Assembly: GCF_003057745.1 (NCBI RefSeq)
Contig: NZ_QBJD02000009.1
Location: 152,063 to 216,062, forward strand
DNA length: 64,000 nt
Direction: 5' to 3'
Source of the DNA: Enterobacter sp. RIT418
Lineage (GTDB): Bacteria; Pseudomonadota; Gammaproteobacteria; Enterobacterales; Enterobacteriaceae
Of the stretch, positions 1 to 9,245 are shown in pieces (within the stretch, counting starts at the first letter, position 1; each line of letters starts with the position of its first letter). Under the pieces are notes generated by a model, which saw only the letters and a program-made list of their open reading frames with translations, had not been told where the DNA came from and ran no database searches. Both the position numbers and the translations under genes were made by a program.

Positions 1-2
1 AT

Positions 3-842
3 ACCGCCCCGATGCGCGGCGAAATTCAGGATATCGAGCCGGAGCAAATCCACCTCGCGATCAAAGAAGCGCGCGTGCTTGAGCAAAGCGCGGAGAGCGT
101 GCCGGACTACGGCAAGGCGATTCACATCAAGACCAAGCGCGGCGTGATCAAGCCGCGCACGCCGAACCAGGCGCAGTACATCGCCAACATTCTCGATCAC
201 GACATCACCTTCGGCGTGGGTCCGGCGGGTACGGGTAAAACCTATCTGGCCGTCGCCGCCGCGGTAGACGCCCTTGAGCGCCAGGACATTCGCCGCATTC
301 TGCTGACGCGTCCTGCGGTGGAGGCCGGTGAAAAGCTAGGCTTCCTGCCGGGTGATTTGAGTCAGAAAGTCGATCCGTATCTGCGCCCGCTCTATGACGC
401 GCTGTTCGAAATGCTCGGCTTTGAGAAAGTCGAGAAGCTGATTGAGCGTAACGTCATTGAAGTTGCGCCGCTGGCCTACATGCGCGGCCGCACCCTGAAC
501 GATGCCTTTATCATCCTCGATGAGAGCCAGAACACCACTATCGAACAGATGAAAATGTTCCTGACGCGCATTGGCTTTAACTCAAAGGCGGTCATCACCG
601 GCGACGTCACCCAGATTGACCTGCCGCGAAATACTAAGTCCGGCCTGCGCCACGCCATTGAAGTCCTGGCGGAAGTGGATGAAATCAGCTTTAACTTCTT
701 CCACAGCGAAGACGTGGTGCGCCACCCGGTTGTTGCGCGCATCGTTAACGCCTATGAGGCCTGGGAAGAAGCCGATCAGAAACGCAGGGCCGAACTGGCC
801 GCAGAACGCAAGCGCGACGCGCAGGAGCAAGAACAAAAATGA
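3..842 (+). CDS. ybeZ: PhoH-like ATPase YbeZ (5' end outside window)
   Basis: The reading frame is open to the left edge, so the true start and roughly the first 70-80 residues are missing. The visible 279 residues contain a P-loop (GPAGTGKT), a Walker B-like segment ([10 protein letters not shown]) and the ITGD..QIDLP segment typical of the PhoH family. Proteins of this family are cytoplasmic ATPases with a helicase-like core, and YbeZ is linked to the endoribonuclease YbeY in rRNA and ribosome maturation. The stop codon overlaps the ybeY start (ATGA), which indicates translational coupling. The charged Lys/Glu-rich C-terminus is normal for the family. Identity is very secure; the exact biochemical role is known only in outline. 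Confidence 0.95.
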   Translation, partial: TAPMRGEIQDIEPEQIHLAIKEARVLEQSAESVPDYGKAIHIKTKRGVIKPRTPNQAQYIANILDHDITFGVGPAGTGKTYLAVAAAVDALERQDIRRILLTRPAVEAGEKLGFLPGDLSQKVDPYLRPLYDALFEMLGFEKVEKLIERNVIEVAPLAYMRGRTLNDAFIILDESQNTTIEQMKMFLTRIGFNSKAVITGDVTQIDLPRNTKSGLRHAIEVLAEVDEISFNFFHSEDVVRHPVVARIVNAYEAWEEADQKRRAELAAERKRDAQEQEQK

Positions 843-1306
843 GTCAGGTGATCCTCGATTTACAGCTGGCCTGTGAAGATAATTCCGGCATGCCAGAAGA
901 GGCACAGTTTCAGAAATGGCTGGATGCGGTTATCCCCCAGTTTCAGGAAGAATCAGAAGTCACGATTCGCCTGGTGGATGAAGCGGAAAGCCATGAGCTT
1001 AACCTGACCTATCGCGGGAAAGATAAGCCGACCAACGTGCTCTCTTTCCCATTCGAAGCGCCTCCGGGCATGGAGATGCCGCTGTTAGGCGATCTGATCA
1101 TCTGCCGTCAGGTGGTTGAGCAGGAAGCCAAAGAGCAGCAAAAGCCGCTTGAGGCCCACTGGGCGCATATGGTGGTTCACGGCAGCCTGCACCTGTTGGG
1201 CTACGATCACATTGAAGATGACGAAGCGGAAGAGATGGAGTCCCTCGAGACAGAGATAATGCTTGCTCTGGGCTATGAGGACCCGTACATTGCCGAGAAA
1301 GAATAG
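839..1306 (+). CDS. ybeY: Endoribonuclease / rRNA maturation factor YbeY
   Basis: This 155-residue metalloprotein of the UPF0054 family takes part in 16S rRNA 3'-end maturation and 70S ribosome quality control. The zinc-binding signature [11 protein letters not shown] places the three ligands at His114, His118 and His124, the same positions as in E. coli. The ATG overlaps the ybeZ stop by four bases, and the gene lies between ybeZ and ybeX as in K-12, so one transcript probably carries all three. Length and motif are complete and nothing is odd. Confidence 0.97.
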   Translation: MSQVILDLQLACEDNSGMPEEAQFQKWLDAVIPQFQEESEVTIRLVDEAESHELNLTYRGKDKPTNVLSFPFEAPPGMEMPLLGDLIICRQVVEQEAKEQQKPLEAHWAHMVVHGSLHLLGYDHIEDDEAEEMESLETEIMLALGYEDPYIAEKE

Positions 1307-1329
1307 TCAGCCCCAGGCTGACTAACATG

Positions 1330-1356
1330 CCGCCGCGCAAGGAAATAGCGCGGCGG
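1330..1356 (+). other. Intercistronic hairpin between ybeY and ybeX
   Basis: Perfect 9-base arms (CCGCCGCGC and GCGCGGCGG) flank a 9-base spacer in the 88-base gap. No U-tract follows, so this looks like an mRNA processing or stability structure rather than a terminator. Confidence 0.5.
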
Positions 1357-1394
1357 TGAACTGAGAACCAACAAGAGAACCCTTAACAAACGCC

Positions 1395-2273
1395 ATGAGC
1401 GACGACAATTCACACAGTAGCGACACTCCAAACACTAAAAAGGGATTTTTCTCCCTTATTCTGAACCAGCTTTTCCACGGCGAGCCCAAAAACCGTGACG
1501 AACTGCTGGAGCTGATCCGTGATTCCGGGCAAAACGATCTTATCGATGAAGATACGCGCGAGATGCTCGAAGGGGTAATGGACATCGCCGACCAGCGCGT
1601 GCGCGACATCATGATCCCCCGCTCGCAGATGATCACCCTGAAACGCAACCAGACGCTGGACGAGTGCCTCGATGTCATCATCGAATCCGCCCACTCGCGT
1701 TTCCCGGTTATCAGCGAAGATAAAGATCACATTGAAGGCATTCTGATGGCGAAGGATCTGCTGCCGTTTATGCGCAGCGACGCGGAAGCCTTCAGCATGG
1801 AAAAAGTGTTACGCCAGGCCGTGGTTGTGCCGGAAAGCAAACGTGTGGACCGGATGCTGAAAGAGTTTCGCTCTCAGCGCTACCACATGGCGATTGTGAT
1901 TGATGAGTTTGGCGGCGTCTCGGGTCTGGTCACGATCGAGGATATCCTTGAGCTGATCGTGGGCGAAATCGAAGACGAATACGACGAAGAAGAAGATATC
2001 GACTTCCGTCAGCTGAGCCGCCACACCTGGACCGTGCGCGCGCTGGCGTCCATTGAGGACTTCAACGACGCCTTCGGCACCCACTTCAGCGATGAAGAAG
2101 TGGATACCATTGGTGGGCTGGTAATGCAGGCCTTTGGCCATCTCCCGGCGCGCGGCGAGACCGTTGACATCGACGGTTACCAATTCAAGGTCGCCATGGC
2201 CGACAGCCGACGTATTATTCAGGTTCACGTCAGAACGCCGGACGACTCACCGGTGCCAAAACTGGAAGATTAA
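1395..2273 (+). CDS. ybeX: CBS-domain protein YbeX (CorC)
   Basis: This 292-residue soluble protein has an acidic N-terminal stretch, two tandem CBS domains (roughly residues 70-130 and 135-195, the latter with [20 protein letters not shown]) and a C-terminal CorC/HlyC transporter-associated domain (about 205-285). It was named CorC for a proposed part in magnesium/cobalt efflux, and later work ties it to ribosome metabolism through its linkage to ybeY and ybeZ. The length matches E. coli exactly. No strong Shine-Dalgarno is visible before the ATG, in keeping with translation from a polycistronic message. Stop and lnt start are five bases apart. Confidence 0.95.
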   Translation: MSDDNSHSSDTPNTKKGFFSLILNQLFHGEPKNRDELLELIRDSGQNDLIDEDTREMLEGVMDIADQRVRDIMIPRSQMITLKRNQTLDECLDVIIESAHSRFPVISEDKDHIEGILMAKDLLPFMRSDAEAFSMEKVLRQAVVVPESKRVDRMLKEFRSQRYHMAIVIDEFGGVSGLVTIEDILELIVGEIEDEYDEEEDIDFRQLSRHTWTVRALASIEDFNDAFGTHFSDEEVDTIGGLVMQAFGHLPARGETVDIDGYQFKVAMADSRRIIQVHVRTPDDSPVPKLED

Positions 2274-2278
2274 TGTAA

Positions 2279-3817
2279 ATGGCATTTGCCCCATTCTTTG
2301 AACGCCAGCGCGTCCGTCTGCTGCTGGCGCTGTTACTCGGAGCCAGCGGTACGCTGGCTTTTTCGCCTTACGATATCTGGCCAGCGGCCATTCTCTCCCT
2401 GATGGGGCTACAGGGTTTAACCCTGAATCGCCGCCCGGTGCAGGCCGCGGCTATCGGCTACGTCTGGGGGCTGGGGCTCTTCGGTTCCGGCATTAACTGG
2501 GTCTACGTCAGCATCGCGCAGTTTGGCGGAATGCCCGGCCCGGTTAACGTTTTCCTCGTCGTGCTGCTCGCCGCTTACCTCTCGCTTTACACCGGCCTGT
2601 TCGCGGGCATCCTCTCTCGCCTGTGGCCCAAAACGACCTGGATCCGCGTGGCGATTGCCGCCCCCGTTGTCTGGCAGATAACTGAATTTCTGCGTGGCTG
2701 GGTGCTGACCGGCTTCCCGTGGCTGCAGTTCGGCTATAGCCAGATCGACGGCCCGCTGAAAGGGATGGCGCCAGTCATGGGCGTAGAGGCGATTAACTTC
2801 CTGCTGATGGTCGTCAGCGGCCTGCTGGTGCTGGCCCTGACCGCGCGCAGCTGGAAGCCCCTGGTTGCCGCGCTGGTGCTGTTCGCTCTGCCCTTCCCGC
2901 TGCGTTACGTTCAGTGGTTCACCCCGCAGCCCGAGCGCGCCATGCAGGTTTCTATGGTGCAGGGGGATATTCCTCAGGCGCTGAAGTGGGATGAAAATCA
3001 GCTTATCAACACGCTGAAAATCTACGCCAACGCCACCGAGCAGGTGATGGGAAAATCCCAGATGGTGATCTGGCCGGAGTCCGCCATTCCGGATCTGGAA
3101 ATTAACCAGCAGCCGTTCCTGAAGATGATGGATAACCTGCTGCGCGCGCGCGACACCACGCTGATTACCGGAATCGTTGATGCGCGGCTCAACCAGCAGA
3201 ACCGCTACGATACGTACAACACCATCATTACGCTCGGCAAGGGCAGCGAGTACAGCTACGACTCAACCGACCGCTACAACAAAAACCATCTGGTACCGTT
3301 TGGCGAGTTTGTGCCTCTGGAGTCGATTCTGCGCCCGCTGGCTCCGTTCTTTGACCTGCCGATGTCCTCCTTCAGCCGCGGGCCGTACGTTCAGCCGCAG
3401 CTGCACGCGCACGGCTTTGCGCTGACGCCCGCCATTTGCTACGAAATCATCCTCGGCGAGCAGGTGCGCGATAACTTCCGTCCGGACACGGACTACCTGC
3501 TGACTATTTCGAACGACGCCTGGTTTGGCAAGTCGATTGGCCCGTGGCAACACTTCCAGATGGCGCGCATGCGTTCGCTTGAGCTGGCTCGTCCGCTGCT
3601 GCGCAGCACCAACAACGGCATCACCGCCGTGATTGGTCCGCAGGGTGAAATTCAGGCGATGCTCCCGCAGTTCACCCGTGACGTGCTGACCGCAAAGGTC
3701 ACGCCAACCACGGGCCTGACCCCGTACGCCCGTACCGGCAACTGGCCGCTGTGGGTGCTGACCGCGCTGTTTGGCTTTGGCGCCGTGGTAATGAGCCTTC
3801 GTCAGCGTCGCAAATAA
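2279..3817 (+). CDS. lnt: Apolipoprotein N-acyltransferase Lnt
   Basis: Lnt is the inner-membrane enzyme that transfers a phospholipid acyl chain to the N-terminal cysteine of apolipoproteins, the last step of lipoprotein maturation. The 512-residue protein has about six hydrophobic segments in the first 215 residues and two near the C-terminus (around 485-505), flanking a periplasmic nitrilase domain. The catalytic triad falls exactly at the E. coli positions: Glu267 (WPESAIP), Lys335 ([11 protein letters not shown]) and Cys387 (ICYEIILGE). Co-transcription with ybeX is likely. LptE and RlpA encoded downstream in this window are among its substrates. Confidence 0.97.
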   Translation: MAFAPFFERQRVRLLLALLLGASGTLAFSPYDIWPAAILSLMGLQGLTLNRRPVQAAAIGYVWGLGLFGSGINWVYVSIAQFGGMPGPVNVFLVVLLAAYLSLYTGLFAGILSRLWPKTTWIRVAIAAPVVWQITEFLRGWVLTGFPWLQFGYSQIDGPLKGMAPVMGVEAINFLLMVVSGLLVLALTARSWKPLVAALVLFALPFPLRYVQWFTPQPERAMQVSMVQGDIPQALKWDENQLINTLKIYANATEQVMGKSQMVIWPESAIPDLEINQQPFLKMMDNLLRARDTTLITGIVDARLNQQNRYDTYNTIITLGKGSEYSYDSTDRYNKNHLVPFGEFVPLESILRPLAPFFDLPMSSFSRGPYVQPQLHAHGFALTPAICYEIILGEQVRDNFRPDTDYLLTISNDAWFGKSIGPWQHFQMARMRSLELARPLLRSTNNGITAVIGPQGEIQAMLPQFTRDVLTAKVTPTTGLTPYARTGNWPLWVLTALFGFGAVVMSLRQRRK

Positions 3818-3818
3818 C

Positions 3819-3937
3819 CTTCCCCCTCCCCCTAGCCCTCTCCCCATAGGGGAGAGGGAACGGTTTTCTGCACTTTTTCAAAATCCAGCTCCGCCTTTTC
3901 CCCTCTCCCTTCCAGGGAGAGGGATAGGGTGAGGGTC
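3819..3937. repeat. REP-like palindrome pair after lnt
   Basis: Two imperfect palindromes lie back to back. The first (about 3828-3861) has the core CCCTCTCCCC ATA GGGGAGAGGG. The second (about 3899-3937) has CCCTCTCCCTTCCAGGGAGAGGG followed by a GGGTGAGGGT tail. The same core recurs near 8.5, 53.9, 56.8 and 58.8 kb. Paired, oppositely oriented copies resemble BIME elements, which act as 3'-end stabilisers and gyrase/IHF targets in enterobacteria. Confidence 0.75.
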
Positions 3938-4231
3938 AATTCTGGCACGCCTATTGCTTTGTTTGTTCTCGCAAACGCTTTCTGGCTTAACGTGCAACCT
4001 TGTCGCACCAGCGTAGATCGTCGGTAGCACCGAAACGGTGCAACGGGAGATTATTGCCTCTGAATGGTGCGGCGCGCTTCGCAAAAATAAACAATAACGC
4101 AGCAAAATCTTTACATTAAGCCAGACTAAATGTTAACAAGCTTGCATAACACTGCACTCGCACAGCGCGAGATATAACAACATCACAATGGGTATCAATG
4201 CGTCACTGACGCTGATAAGAAGGAGTTGGGT
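3938..4231 (+). promoter_or_regulatory. gltI upstream region with ribosome binding site
   Basis: With the REP pair this completes a 414-base gap between lnt and gltI. It is AT-rich near 4080-4200 and must hold the gltIJKL promoter, but I could not pick a convincing -35/-10 pair. The strong Shine-Dalgarno AAGGAG at 4220-4225 lies six bases before the ATG at 4232 and decides the gltI start. Confidence 0.5.
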
Positions 4232-5137
4232 ATGCAATTACGTAAACTGGCCACAGCAATGCTGGTGATGGGGATGTCGGCGGGCGTCGTTCACGCTGAA
4301 GACGCTCTGAAAGCAGGAAGCACGCTCGACAAGATCGCCAAAAACGGCGTTATCGTGGTCGGCCACCGTGAATCATCCGTCCCGTTCTCTTACTACGACA
4401 ACACGCAAAAAGTCGTGGGCTATTCACAGGACTACTCCAACGCCATCGTTGAAGCCGTGAAGAAAAAGCTGAACAAACCCGATCTGCAGGTGAAGATGAT
4501 CCCAATCACTTCACAGAACCGCATTCCCCTGCTGCAGAACGGCACCTTCGATTTTGAGTGTGGTTCCACCACCAACAACCTTGAGCGCCAGAAACAGGCG
4601 GCCTTCTCCGACACCATCTTCGTTGTCGGCACCCGTCTGCTGACCAAGAAAGGCGGCGACATCAAAGATTTTGCCGATCTGAAGGGTAAAGCGGTCGTCG
4701 TGACGTCCGGCACGACGTCAGAAGTGCTGCTGCACAAGCTGAACGACGAGAAGAAAATGGATATGCGCATCATCAGCGCGAAAGACCACGGCGACTCCTT
4801 CCGTACCCTGGAAAGCGGTCGCGCCGTCGCGTTTATGATGGACGATGCGCTGCTGGCCGGCGAGCGTGCAAAAGCGAAGAAACCGGACAACTGGGAAATC
4901 GTGGGCACCGCGCAGTCTAAAGAGGCCTACGGCTGCATGCTGCGCAAAGACGACGCCGACTTTAAAAAGCTGATCGATGACACCATCGCTCAGGCACAGA
5001 CGTCCGGCGAAGCGGAGAAATGGTTCGACAAATGGTTCAAGAACCCTATTCCACCGAAGAACCTGAACATGAACTTCGAACTGTCCGATGACATGAAAGC
5101 GCTGTTCAAAACACCAAACGACAAAGCTCTTAACTAA
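4232..5137 (+). CDS. gltI: Glutamate/aspartate ABC transporter, periplasmic binding protein
   Basis: This 301-residue family-3 solute-binding protein has a cleavable signal peptide ending near residue 22 (VVHA/EDAL). It captures L-glutamate and L-aspartate in the periplasm for the GltJKL membrane complex. Family motifs include GVIVVGHRESSVPFSYYD near the mature N-terminus and FDFECGSTTNN in the ligand cleft. An in-frame TTG six bases upstream is possible, but the ATG has the well placed AAGGAG. It is the first gene of gltIJKL; its 3' end is the expected source of the SroC RNA. Confidence 0.96.
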   Translation: MQLRKLATAMLVMGMSAGVVHAEDALKAGSTLDKIAKNGVIVVGHRESSVPFSYYDNTQKVVGYSQDYSNAIVEAVKKKLNKPDLQVKMIPITSQNRIPLLQNGTFDFECGSTTNNLERQKQAAFSDTIFVVGTRLLTKKGGDIKDFADLKGKAVVVTSGTTSEVLLHKLNDEKKMDMRIISAKDHGDSFRTLESGRAVAFMMDDALLAGERAKAKKPDNWEIVGTAQSKEAYGCMLRKDDADFKKLIDDTIAQAQTSGEAEKWFDKWFKNPIPPKNLNMNFELSDDMKALFKTPNDKALN

Positions 5138-5279
5138 TTAGAACAACAGGGGCGGGAATACCTGCCCTCTCGATTGTCGGGAAGCACGGACAGACTATAC
5201 GCGGAGTGGTCGTTCCCCACTCAGCGCGAAAATGAGCTTCTCACCAATCTTCGAGGGTAGCGCTGCTACCCTTTTTTTT
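5131..5279 (+). ncRNA. sroC: SroC small RNA, from the gltI 3' region
   Basis: In E. coli and Salmonella, SroC is cut by RNase E from the gltI 3' untranslated region; it ends at the terminator before gltJ and sponges GcvB. The same arrangement is present here: a 154-base gltI-gltJ gap with an early GGGGCGGGAATACCTGCCC stem and a strong intrinsic terminator with eight U residues. The 5' end given is approximate because it is made by processing. I recognise it by position, length and structure; an alignment to the family would settle it. Confidence 0.75.
5255..5279 (+). terminator. Terminator between gltI and gltJ (SroC 3' end)
   Basis: Stem GGGTAGC / GCTACCC with a three-base loop, then eight T. 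It lies inside the operon, so partial read-through probably sets the high ratio of binding protein to membrane components. Confidence 0.85.
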
Positions 5280-5291
5280 CTGGAGTTTATT

Positions 5292-6032
5292 ATGTCAATC
5301 GACTGGAACTGGGGCATCTTTCTGCAACAAGCCCCGTTCGGCAACACCACCTATCTCGGCTGGCTCTGGAGCGGCTTTCAGGTCACCGTTACGTTATCCA
5401 TAACGGCGTGGATTATCGCGTTTCTCGTCGGCTCGCTGTTCGGTATTCTGCGTACCGTACCCAACCGCTTTCTCTCCATGCTCGGCACTCTGTATGTGGA
5501 ACTGTTCCGAAACGTTCCGCTGATCGTGCAGTTCTTTACCTGGTATCTGGTGATCCCAGAACTGCTGCCGGAAAATATCGGCATGTGGTTCAAGGCAGAG
5601 CTGGACCCCAACGTGCAGTTCTTCGTCTCCTCCATGCTGTGTCTGGGGCTGTTCACCGCCGCGCGCGTCTGCGAGCAGGTACGCGCGGCCATTCAGTCGC
5701 TGCCGCGCGGACAGAAGAACGCCGCGCTGGCGATGGGGCTGACGCTGCCGCAGGCCTACCGCTACGTGCTGCTGCCAAACGCCTATCGCGTCATTGTCCC
5801 ACCGATGACCTCAGAGATGATGAACCTGGTAAAAAACTCGGCCATCGCCTCGACCATCGGCCTGGTGGACATGGCCGCGCAGGCGGGCAAGCTGCTGGAT
5901 TACTCCGCACACGCGTGGGAATCCTTCACGGCCATTACGCTCGCGTATGTTCTGATTAACGCTTTCATCATGCTGGTAATGAACCTGGTTGAACGCAAAA
6001 TTCGCCTGCCGGGCAATATGGGGGGCAAATAA
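5292..6032 (+). CDS. gltJ: Glutamate/aspartate ABC transporter permease GltJ
   Basis: This 246-residue inner-membrane permease of the HisMQ type has about five transmembrane segments. The EAA loop, which contacts the ATPase, is near residues 140-165 ([20 protein letters not shown]). I place the start at [14 protein letters not shown] lies seven bases upstream and the length equals the E. coli protein. An upstream in-frame ATG at 5232 would begin inside the terminator-bearing leader and is unlikely. The stop overlaps the gltK start (TAATG). Confidence 0.95.
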   Translation: MSIDWNWGIFLQQAPFGNTTYLGWLWSGFQVTVTLSITAWIIAFLVGSLFGILRTVPNRFLSMLGTLYVELFRNVPLIVQFFTWYLVIPELLPENIGMWFKAELDPNVQFFVSSMLCLGLFTAARVCEQVRAAIQSLPRGQKNAALAMGLTLPQAYRYVLLPNAYRVIVPPMTSEMMNLVKNSAIASTIGLVDMAAQAGKLLDYSAHAWESFTAITLAYVLINAFIMLVMNLVERKIRLPGNMGGK

Positions 6033-6706
6033 TGTACGAATTTGACTGGAGTTCTATCGTTCCTTCCATGCCGTACCTGCTGGATGGCCTGTTGATTACG
6101 TTAAAAATCACCGTCATTGCCATCATCATCGGTATCGTCTGGGGAACCCTGCTGGCGGTGATGCGCCTGTCGAGCTTTAAGCCGCTCGCCTGGTTTGCGA
6201 CCGCGTACGTTAACGTTTTCCGCTCCATCCCGCTGGTGATGGTGCTGCTGTGGTTTTACCTGATTGTTCCCGGCTTTCTGCAAAACGTGCTGGGGCTGTC
6301 GCCGAAAACCGACATCCGCCTGATCTCCGCGATGGTGGCGTTCTCGATGTTTGAGGCCGCGTACTACTCGGAGATTATCCGTGCGGGCATTCAAAGCATC
6401 TCCCGCGGGCAGTCCAGCGCCGCGCTGGCGCTGGGAATGACGCACTGGCAGTCAATGAAGCTGATTATTCTGCCGCAGGCGTTTCGCGCCATGGTCCCGC
6501 TCCTGCTGACGCAGGGCATAGTGCTGTTCCAGGATACCTCGTTGGTCTACGTTCTTAGCCTGGCGGACTTCTTCCGCACCGCGTCAACCATTGGCGAGCG
6601 TGATGGTACCCAGGTTGAGATGGTCCTGTTCGCGGGCGGGGTCTATTTTGTGATTAGTTTAAGCGCGTCGCTGTTGGTCAGCTGGCTGAAGAAAAGGACT
6701 GTATGA
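6032..6706 (+). CDS. gltK: Glutamate/aspartate ABC transporter permease GltK
   Basis: This 224-residue partner permease of GltJ has five predicted membrane segments and an EAA loop near residues 120-145 ([18 protein letters not shown]). Together with GltJ it forms the channel for acidic amino acids energised by GltL. The ATG overlaps the gltJ stop and its own stop overlaps the candidate gltL ATG at 6703, so the three genes are translationally coupled. Length is identical to E. coli. Confidence 0.95.
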   Translation: MYEFDWSSIVPSMPYLLDGLLITLKITVIAIIIGIVWGTLLAVMRLSSFKPLAWFATAYVNVFRSIPLVMVLLWFYLIVPGFLQNVLGLSPKTDIRLISAMVAFSMFEAAYYSEIIRAGIQSISRGQSSAALALGMTHWQSMKLIILPQAFRAMVPLLLTQGIVLFQDTSLVYVLSLADFFRTASTIGERDGTQVEMVLFAGGVYFVISLSASLLVSWLKKRTV

Positions 6707-7431
6707 TGATTTCCCTGAAAAATGTTTCAAAATGGTATGGGCACTTTCAGGTGCTGACCGACTGCTCCACCGAAGTAAAAAAAGGCGACGTGGTCGTGGT
6801 GTGTGGGCCGTCCGGCTCCGGAAAATCGACGCTCATTAAAACGGTGAACGGCCTGGAACCCGTGCAGCAAGGCGAGATCGTGGTTAACGGCACCAGGGTT
6901 AATGACAAGAAGACAAATCTGGCTCAGTTGCGCTCCCACGTTGGGATGGTGTTTCAGCACTTTGAGCTGTTCCCGCACCTCTCCATTATTGAGAACCTGA
7001 CGCTGGCGCAGGTAAAAGTGCTTAAGCGCGATAAAAAGGCGGCGCGCGAAAAAGGGCTGAAGCTGCTTGAGCGCGTGGGGCTTTCCGCTCACGCCGATAA
7101 ATTCCCGGCACAGCTTTCCGGCGGCCAGCAGCAGCGCGTGGCGATCGCCCGCGCGCTGTGTATGGACCCCGTCGCCATGCTGTTCGACGAACCCACTTCG
7201 GCACTCGATCCCGAGATGATCAACGAAGTGCTGGACGTCATGGTCGAGCTGGCTCACGAAGGGATGACCATGATGGTGGTGACGCACGAGATGGGCTTCG
7301 CCCGCAAGGTGGCCAACCGCGTGATCTTCATGGATGAAGGGAAGATCGTCGAAGACTCGCCGAAAGAAGAGTTCTTCGCCAATCCGAAATCCGATCGCGC
7401 AAAAGATTTCCTCGCCAAAATCCTGCACTAA
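6706..7431 (+). CDS. gltL: Glutamate/aspartate ABC transporter ATPase GltL
   Basis: This 241-residue ABC ATPase drives glutamate/aspartate import. Walker A (GPSGSGKST, residues 34-42), the signature LSGGQQQR and Walker B ([11 protein letters not shown]) are intact. Two adjacent ATGs occur at 6703 and 6706. The second is preferred because AAGGA (6694-6698) then sits seven bases upstream and the length matches E. coli. The 12-base hairpin immediately downstream closes the operon. Confidence 0.95.
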   Translation: MISLKNVSKWYGHFQVLTDCSTEVKKGDVVVVCGPSGSGKSTLIKTVNGLEPVQQGEIVVNGTRVNDKKTNLAQLRSHVGMVFQHFELFPHLSIIENLTLAQVKVLKRDKKAAREKGLKLLERVGLSAHADKFPAQLSGGQQQRVAIARALCMDPVAMLFDEPTSALDPEMINEVLDVMVELAHEGMTMMVVTHEMGFARKVANRVIFMDEGKIVEDSPKEEFFANPKSDRAKDFLAKILH

Positions 7432-7437
7432 TCTTTT

Positions 7438-7465
7438 CAGCGCGCAATCTGCGGATTGCGCGCTG
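7438..7465 (+). terminator. Hairpin closing gltIJKL
   Basis: Perfect 12-base arms (CAGCGCGCAATC / GATTGCGCGCTG) around a 4-base loop, seven bases after the gltL stop, followed by a pyrimidine-rich stretch rather than a pure T-tract. Confidence 0.65.
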
Positions 7466-7551
7466 CCTCACGCTTTCTCTCTCTTCTTCTCGTCGGCGTC
7501 TCAATGCAGCGTTAACCTTGTCACAAAATAACGCCAAGCATGGAGAACCTT

Positions 7552-8493
7552 ATGGCACAGCCAATTATTCTCGATTGCGATCCGGGTCATGACGACGCGA
7601 TCGCCCTCGTTCTTGCCCTCGCCTCCCCGGAGCTGGACGTCAAAGCCGTCACCTCGTCCGCCGGAAACCAGACGCCTGATAAAACCCTGCGCAACGTGCT
7701 GCGCATGCTGACGCTGCTTAAGCGCACCGATATTCCGGTCGCGGGCGGCGCGGTTAAGCCGCTGATGCGCGATCTGATTATTGCCGACAACGTCCACGGC
7801 GAGAGCGGCCTTGACGGCCCGGCGCTGCCGGAACCGGCCTTTGCGCCGCAAAGCTGCACTGCCGTAGAGCTGATGGCAAAGGTGCTGCGCGAAAGCAGCG
7901 AGCCCGTTACGCTGGTGGCAACCGGCCCGCAAACCAACGTGGCGCTGCTGCTGAACGGCCATCCTGAGCTGCACGCTAAAATCGCGCGCATCGTCATCAT
8001 GGGCGGCGCGATGGGGCTGGGTAACTGGACGCCAGCGGCGGAGTTCAACATCTTCGTCGACCCGGAAGCCGCTGAAATTGTGTTCCAGTCCGGTTTACCG
8101 ATTGTGATGGCGGGGCTGGACGTTACCCACCGCGCGCAGATTATGGCGGCGGATATTGAGCGCTTCCGCGCCGTCGGCAATCCGGTTGCGACAACCGTTG
8201 CGGAGCTTCTCGATTTCTTTATGGAATACCATAAGGCTGAGAAATGGGGCTTCCACGGCGCGCCGCTGCACGATCCTTGCACCATTGCCTGGCTGCTGAA
8301 ACCGGAGATGTTTACGACGGTGGACAGGTGGGTTGGCGTGGAGACGCAGGGAAAATACACGCAGGGCATGACGGTGGTGGATTACTACTCGCTGACCGGG
8401 AATAAGCCGAATACGACGGTAATGGTGGATATCGATCGGGAGGGGTTTGTCGATTTGCTGGCGGAGAGGCTGGCTTATTATAGTGCGGCCTGA
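7552..8493 (+). CDS. rihA: Pyrimidine-specific ribonucleoside hydrolase RihA
   Basis: This nucleoside N-ribohydrolase splits cytidine and uridine to base plus ribose. The calcium-binding signature DCDPGHDDA is at residues 8-16, and the second conserved block ([24 protein letters not shown]) is near 150. I chose MAQPIIL at 7552 (313 residues): GGAGA lies six bases upstream and it matches the E. coli N-terminus; an in-frame ATG at 7540 would swallow that Shine-Dalgarno. The stop codon forms the first bases of a REP-like repeat. It appears monocistronic and converges on ybeL. Confidence 0.95.
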   Translation: MAQPIILDCDPGHDDAIALVLALASPELDVKAVTSSAGNQTPDKTLRNVLRMLTLLKRTDIPVAGGAVKPLMRDLIIADNVHGESGLDGPALPEPAFAPQSCTAVELMAKVLRESSEPVTLVATGPQTNVALLLNGHPELHAKIARIVIMGGAMGLGNWTPAAEFNIFVDPEAAEIVFQSGLPIVMAGLDVTHRAQIMAADIERFRAVGNPVATTVAELLDFFMEYHKAEKWGFHGAPLHDPCTIAWLLKPEMFTTVDRWVGVETQGKYTQGMTVVDYYSLTGNKPNTTVMVDIDREGFVDLLAERLAYYSAA

Positions 8494-8532
8494 TGCCCTC
8501 ACCCCGGCCCTCTCCCACGGGGAGAGGGAGCA
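8491..8532. repeat. REP-like palindrome between rihA and ybeL
   Basis: This 42-base unit begins TGATGCCCTCACCCC and ends GGGGAGAGGGAGCA. It is almost the reverse complement of the copy at 53932-53973, with two differences. It overlaps the rihA stop codon and sits between convergent genes, a typical REP location. Confidence 0.8.
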
Positions 8533-8547
8533 AACCTGTGCTTTTAT

Positions 8548-9030
8548 TTAGGGTTCAAACGGCCGACGCTGGAACTGGTCGTGCCCACATTTCGGGCACA
8601 GCGGGAGCACGTCCGGCGTATAAATCGCAATATGATGATGGCATTTCTCGCAAACCAGATTCCCCAACCCCACCACCTCACCGCTGTGGTAAACGCCGTG
8701 GTGGTTTAGATCCTGAAACACCTCGCGCCACTCCAGCTGGGTTTTATCGGTAATATCCGCCAGCTCCTGCCACAGGCTTTCTTTAATCACCCGCATAAAG
8801 ACGCTGTCGGCAACCTCGTCCTGGCTCTCCGCGTAGCTGCGCGCAAACTCTTCCAGGTCGCGACGAACGGCGCGCGTCACCTCTTCAACCTCGGTTCGCG
8901 TTAACTCACCCGTTTGCGTGACCCGCGCACGCGCTTGTTCAACGAGCGCGTCAATATCACGCTCGCCGTTACGCAGCCGCTCGGTGAGCGTCGCCACCAG
9001 TTCGCGGTAAAATTGAGCAACCTTGTTCAT
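8548..9030 (-). CDS. ybeL: Zinc-ribbon protein YbeL (DUF1451 family)
   Basis: This 160-residue cytoplasmic protein has a mostly helical, charged N-terminal part (residues 1-100). A C-terminal zinc ribbon is formed by CEKC and CPKC pairs about 18 residues apart, near residues 127-150. Length and family match E. coli YbeL, whose function is not established. It is divergent from leuS and converges on rihA. Nothing in the context suggests a pathway. Confidence 0.92.
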   Translation of the reverse strand: MNKVAQFYRELVATLTERLRNGERDIDALVEQARARVTQTGELTRTEVEEVTRAVRRDLEEFARSYAESQDEVADSVFMRVIKESLWQELADITDKTQLEWREVFQDLNHHGVYHSGEVVGLGNLVCEKCHHHIAIYTPDVLPLCPKCGHDQFQRRPFEP

Positions 9031-9149
9031 CCTTCTGCCTCCTGGGTAAGTGACTCTTTTTAATCATAGACCGTATTTCAGTCCCGCTTTGTCAGGTGAA
9101 GCACAGAGCCCGTAAATTCCTGCAAAGGGCATTTGTGCGAAAGGCTGTT

Positions 9150-9179
9150 TTGACGCGTACGTTTGGGCTATGCTATGCG
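9150..9179 (+). promoter_or_regulatory. Candidate leuS promoter
   Basis: TTGACG (9150-9155) and TATGCG (9174-9179) are separated by 18 bases, giving a leader of about 60 bases before the leuS ATG. The -35 is good and the -10 is moderate. Confidence 0.45.
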
Positions 9180-9245
9180 GATCTGAATTACCACATCCAT
9201 TGGCTACATTTTGTAGCTGTATTGAACACAGGACCACTGGCTGCC

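Noticed and set aside
3970..4000. Sigma-54-like element upstream of gltI (TGGC..TGC)
   Set aside because: The GG and GC doublets are two bases too close for a -24/-12 promoter.
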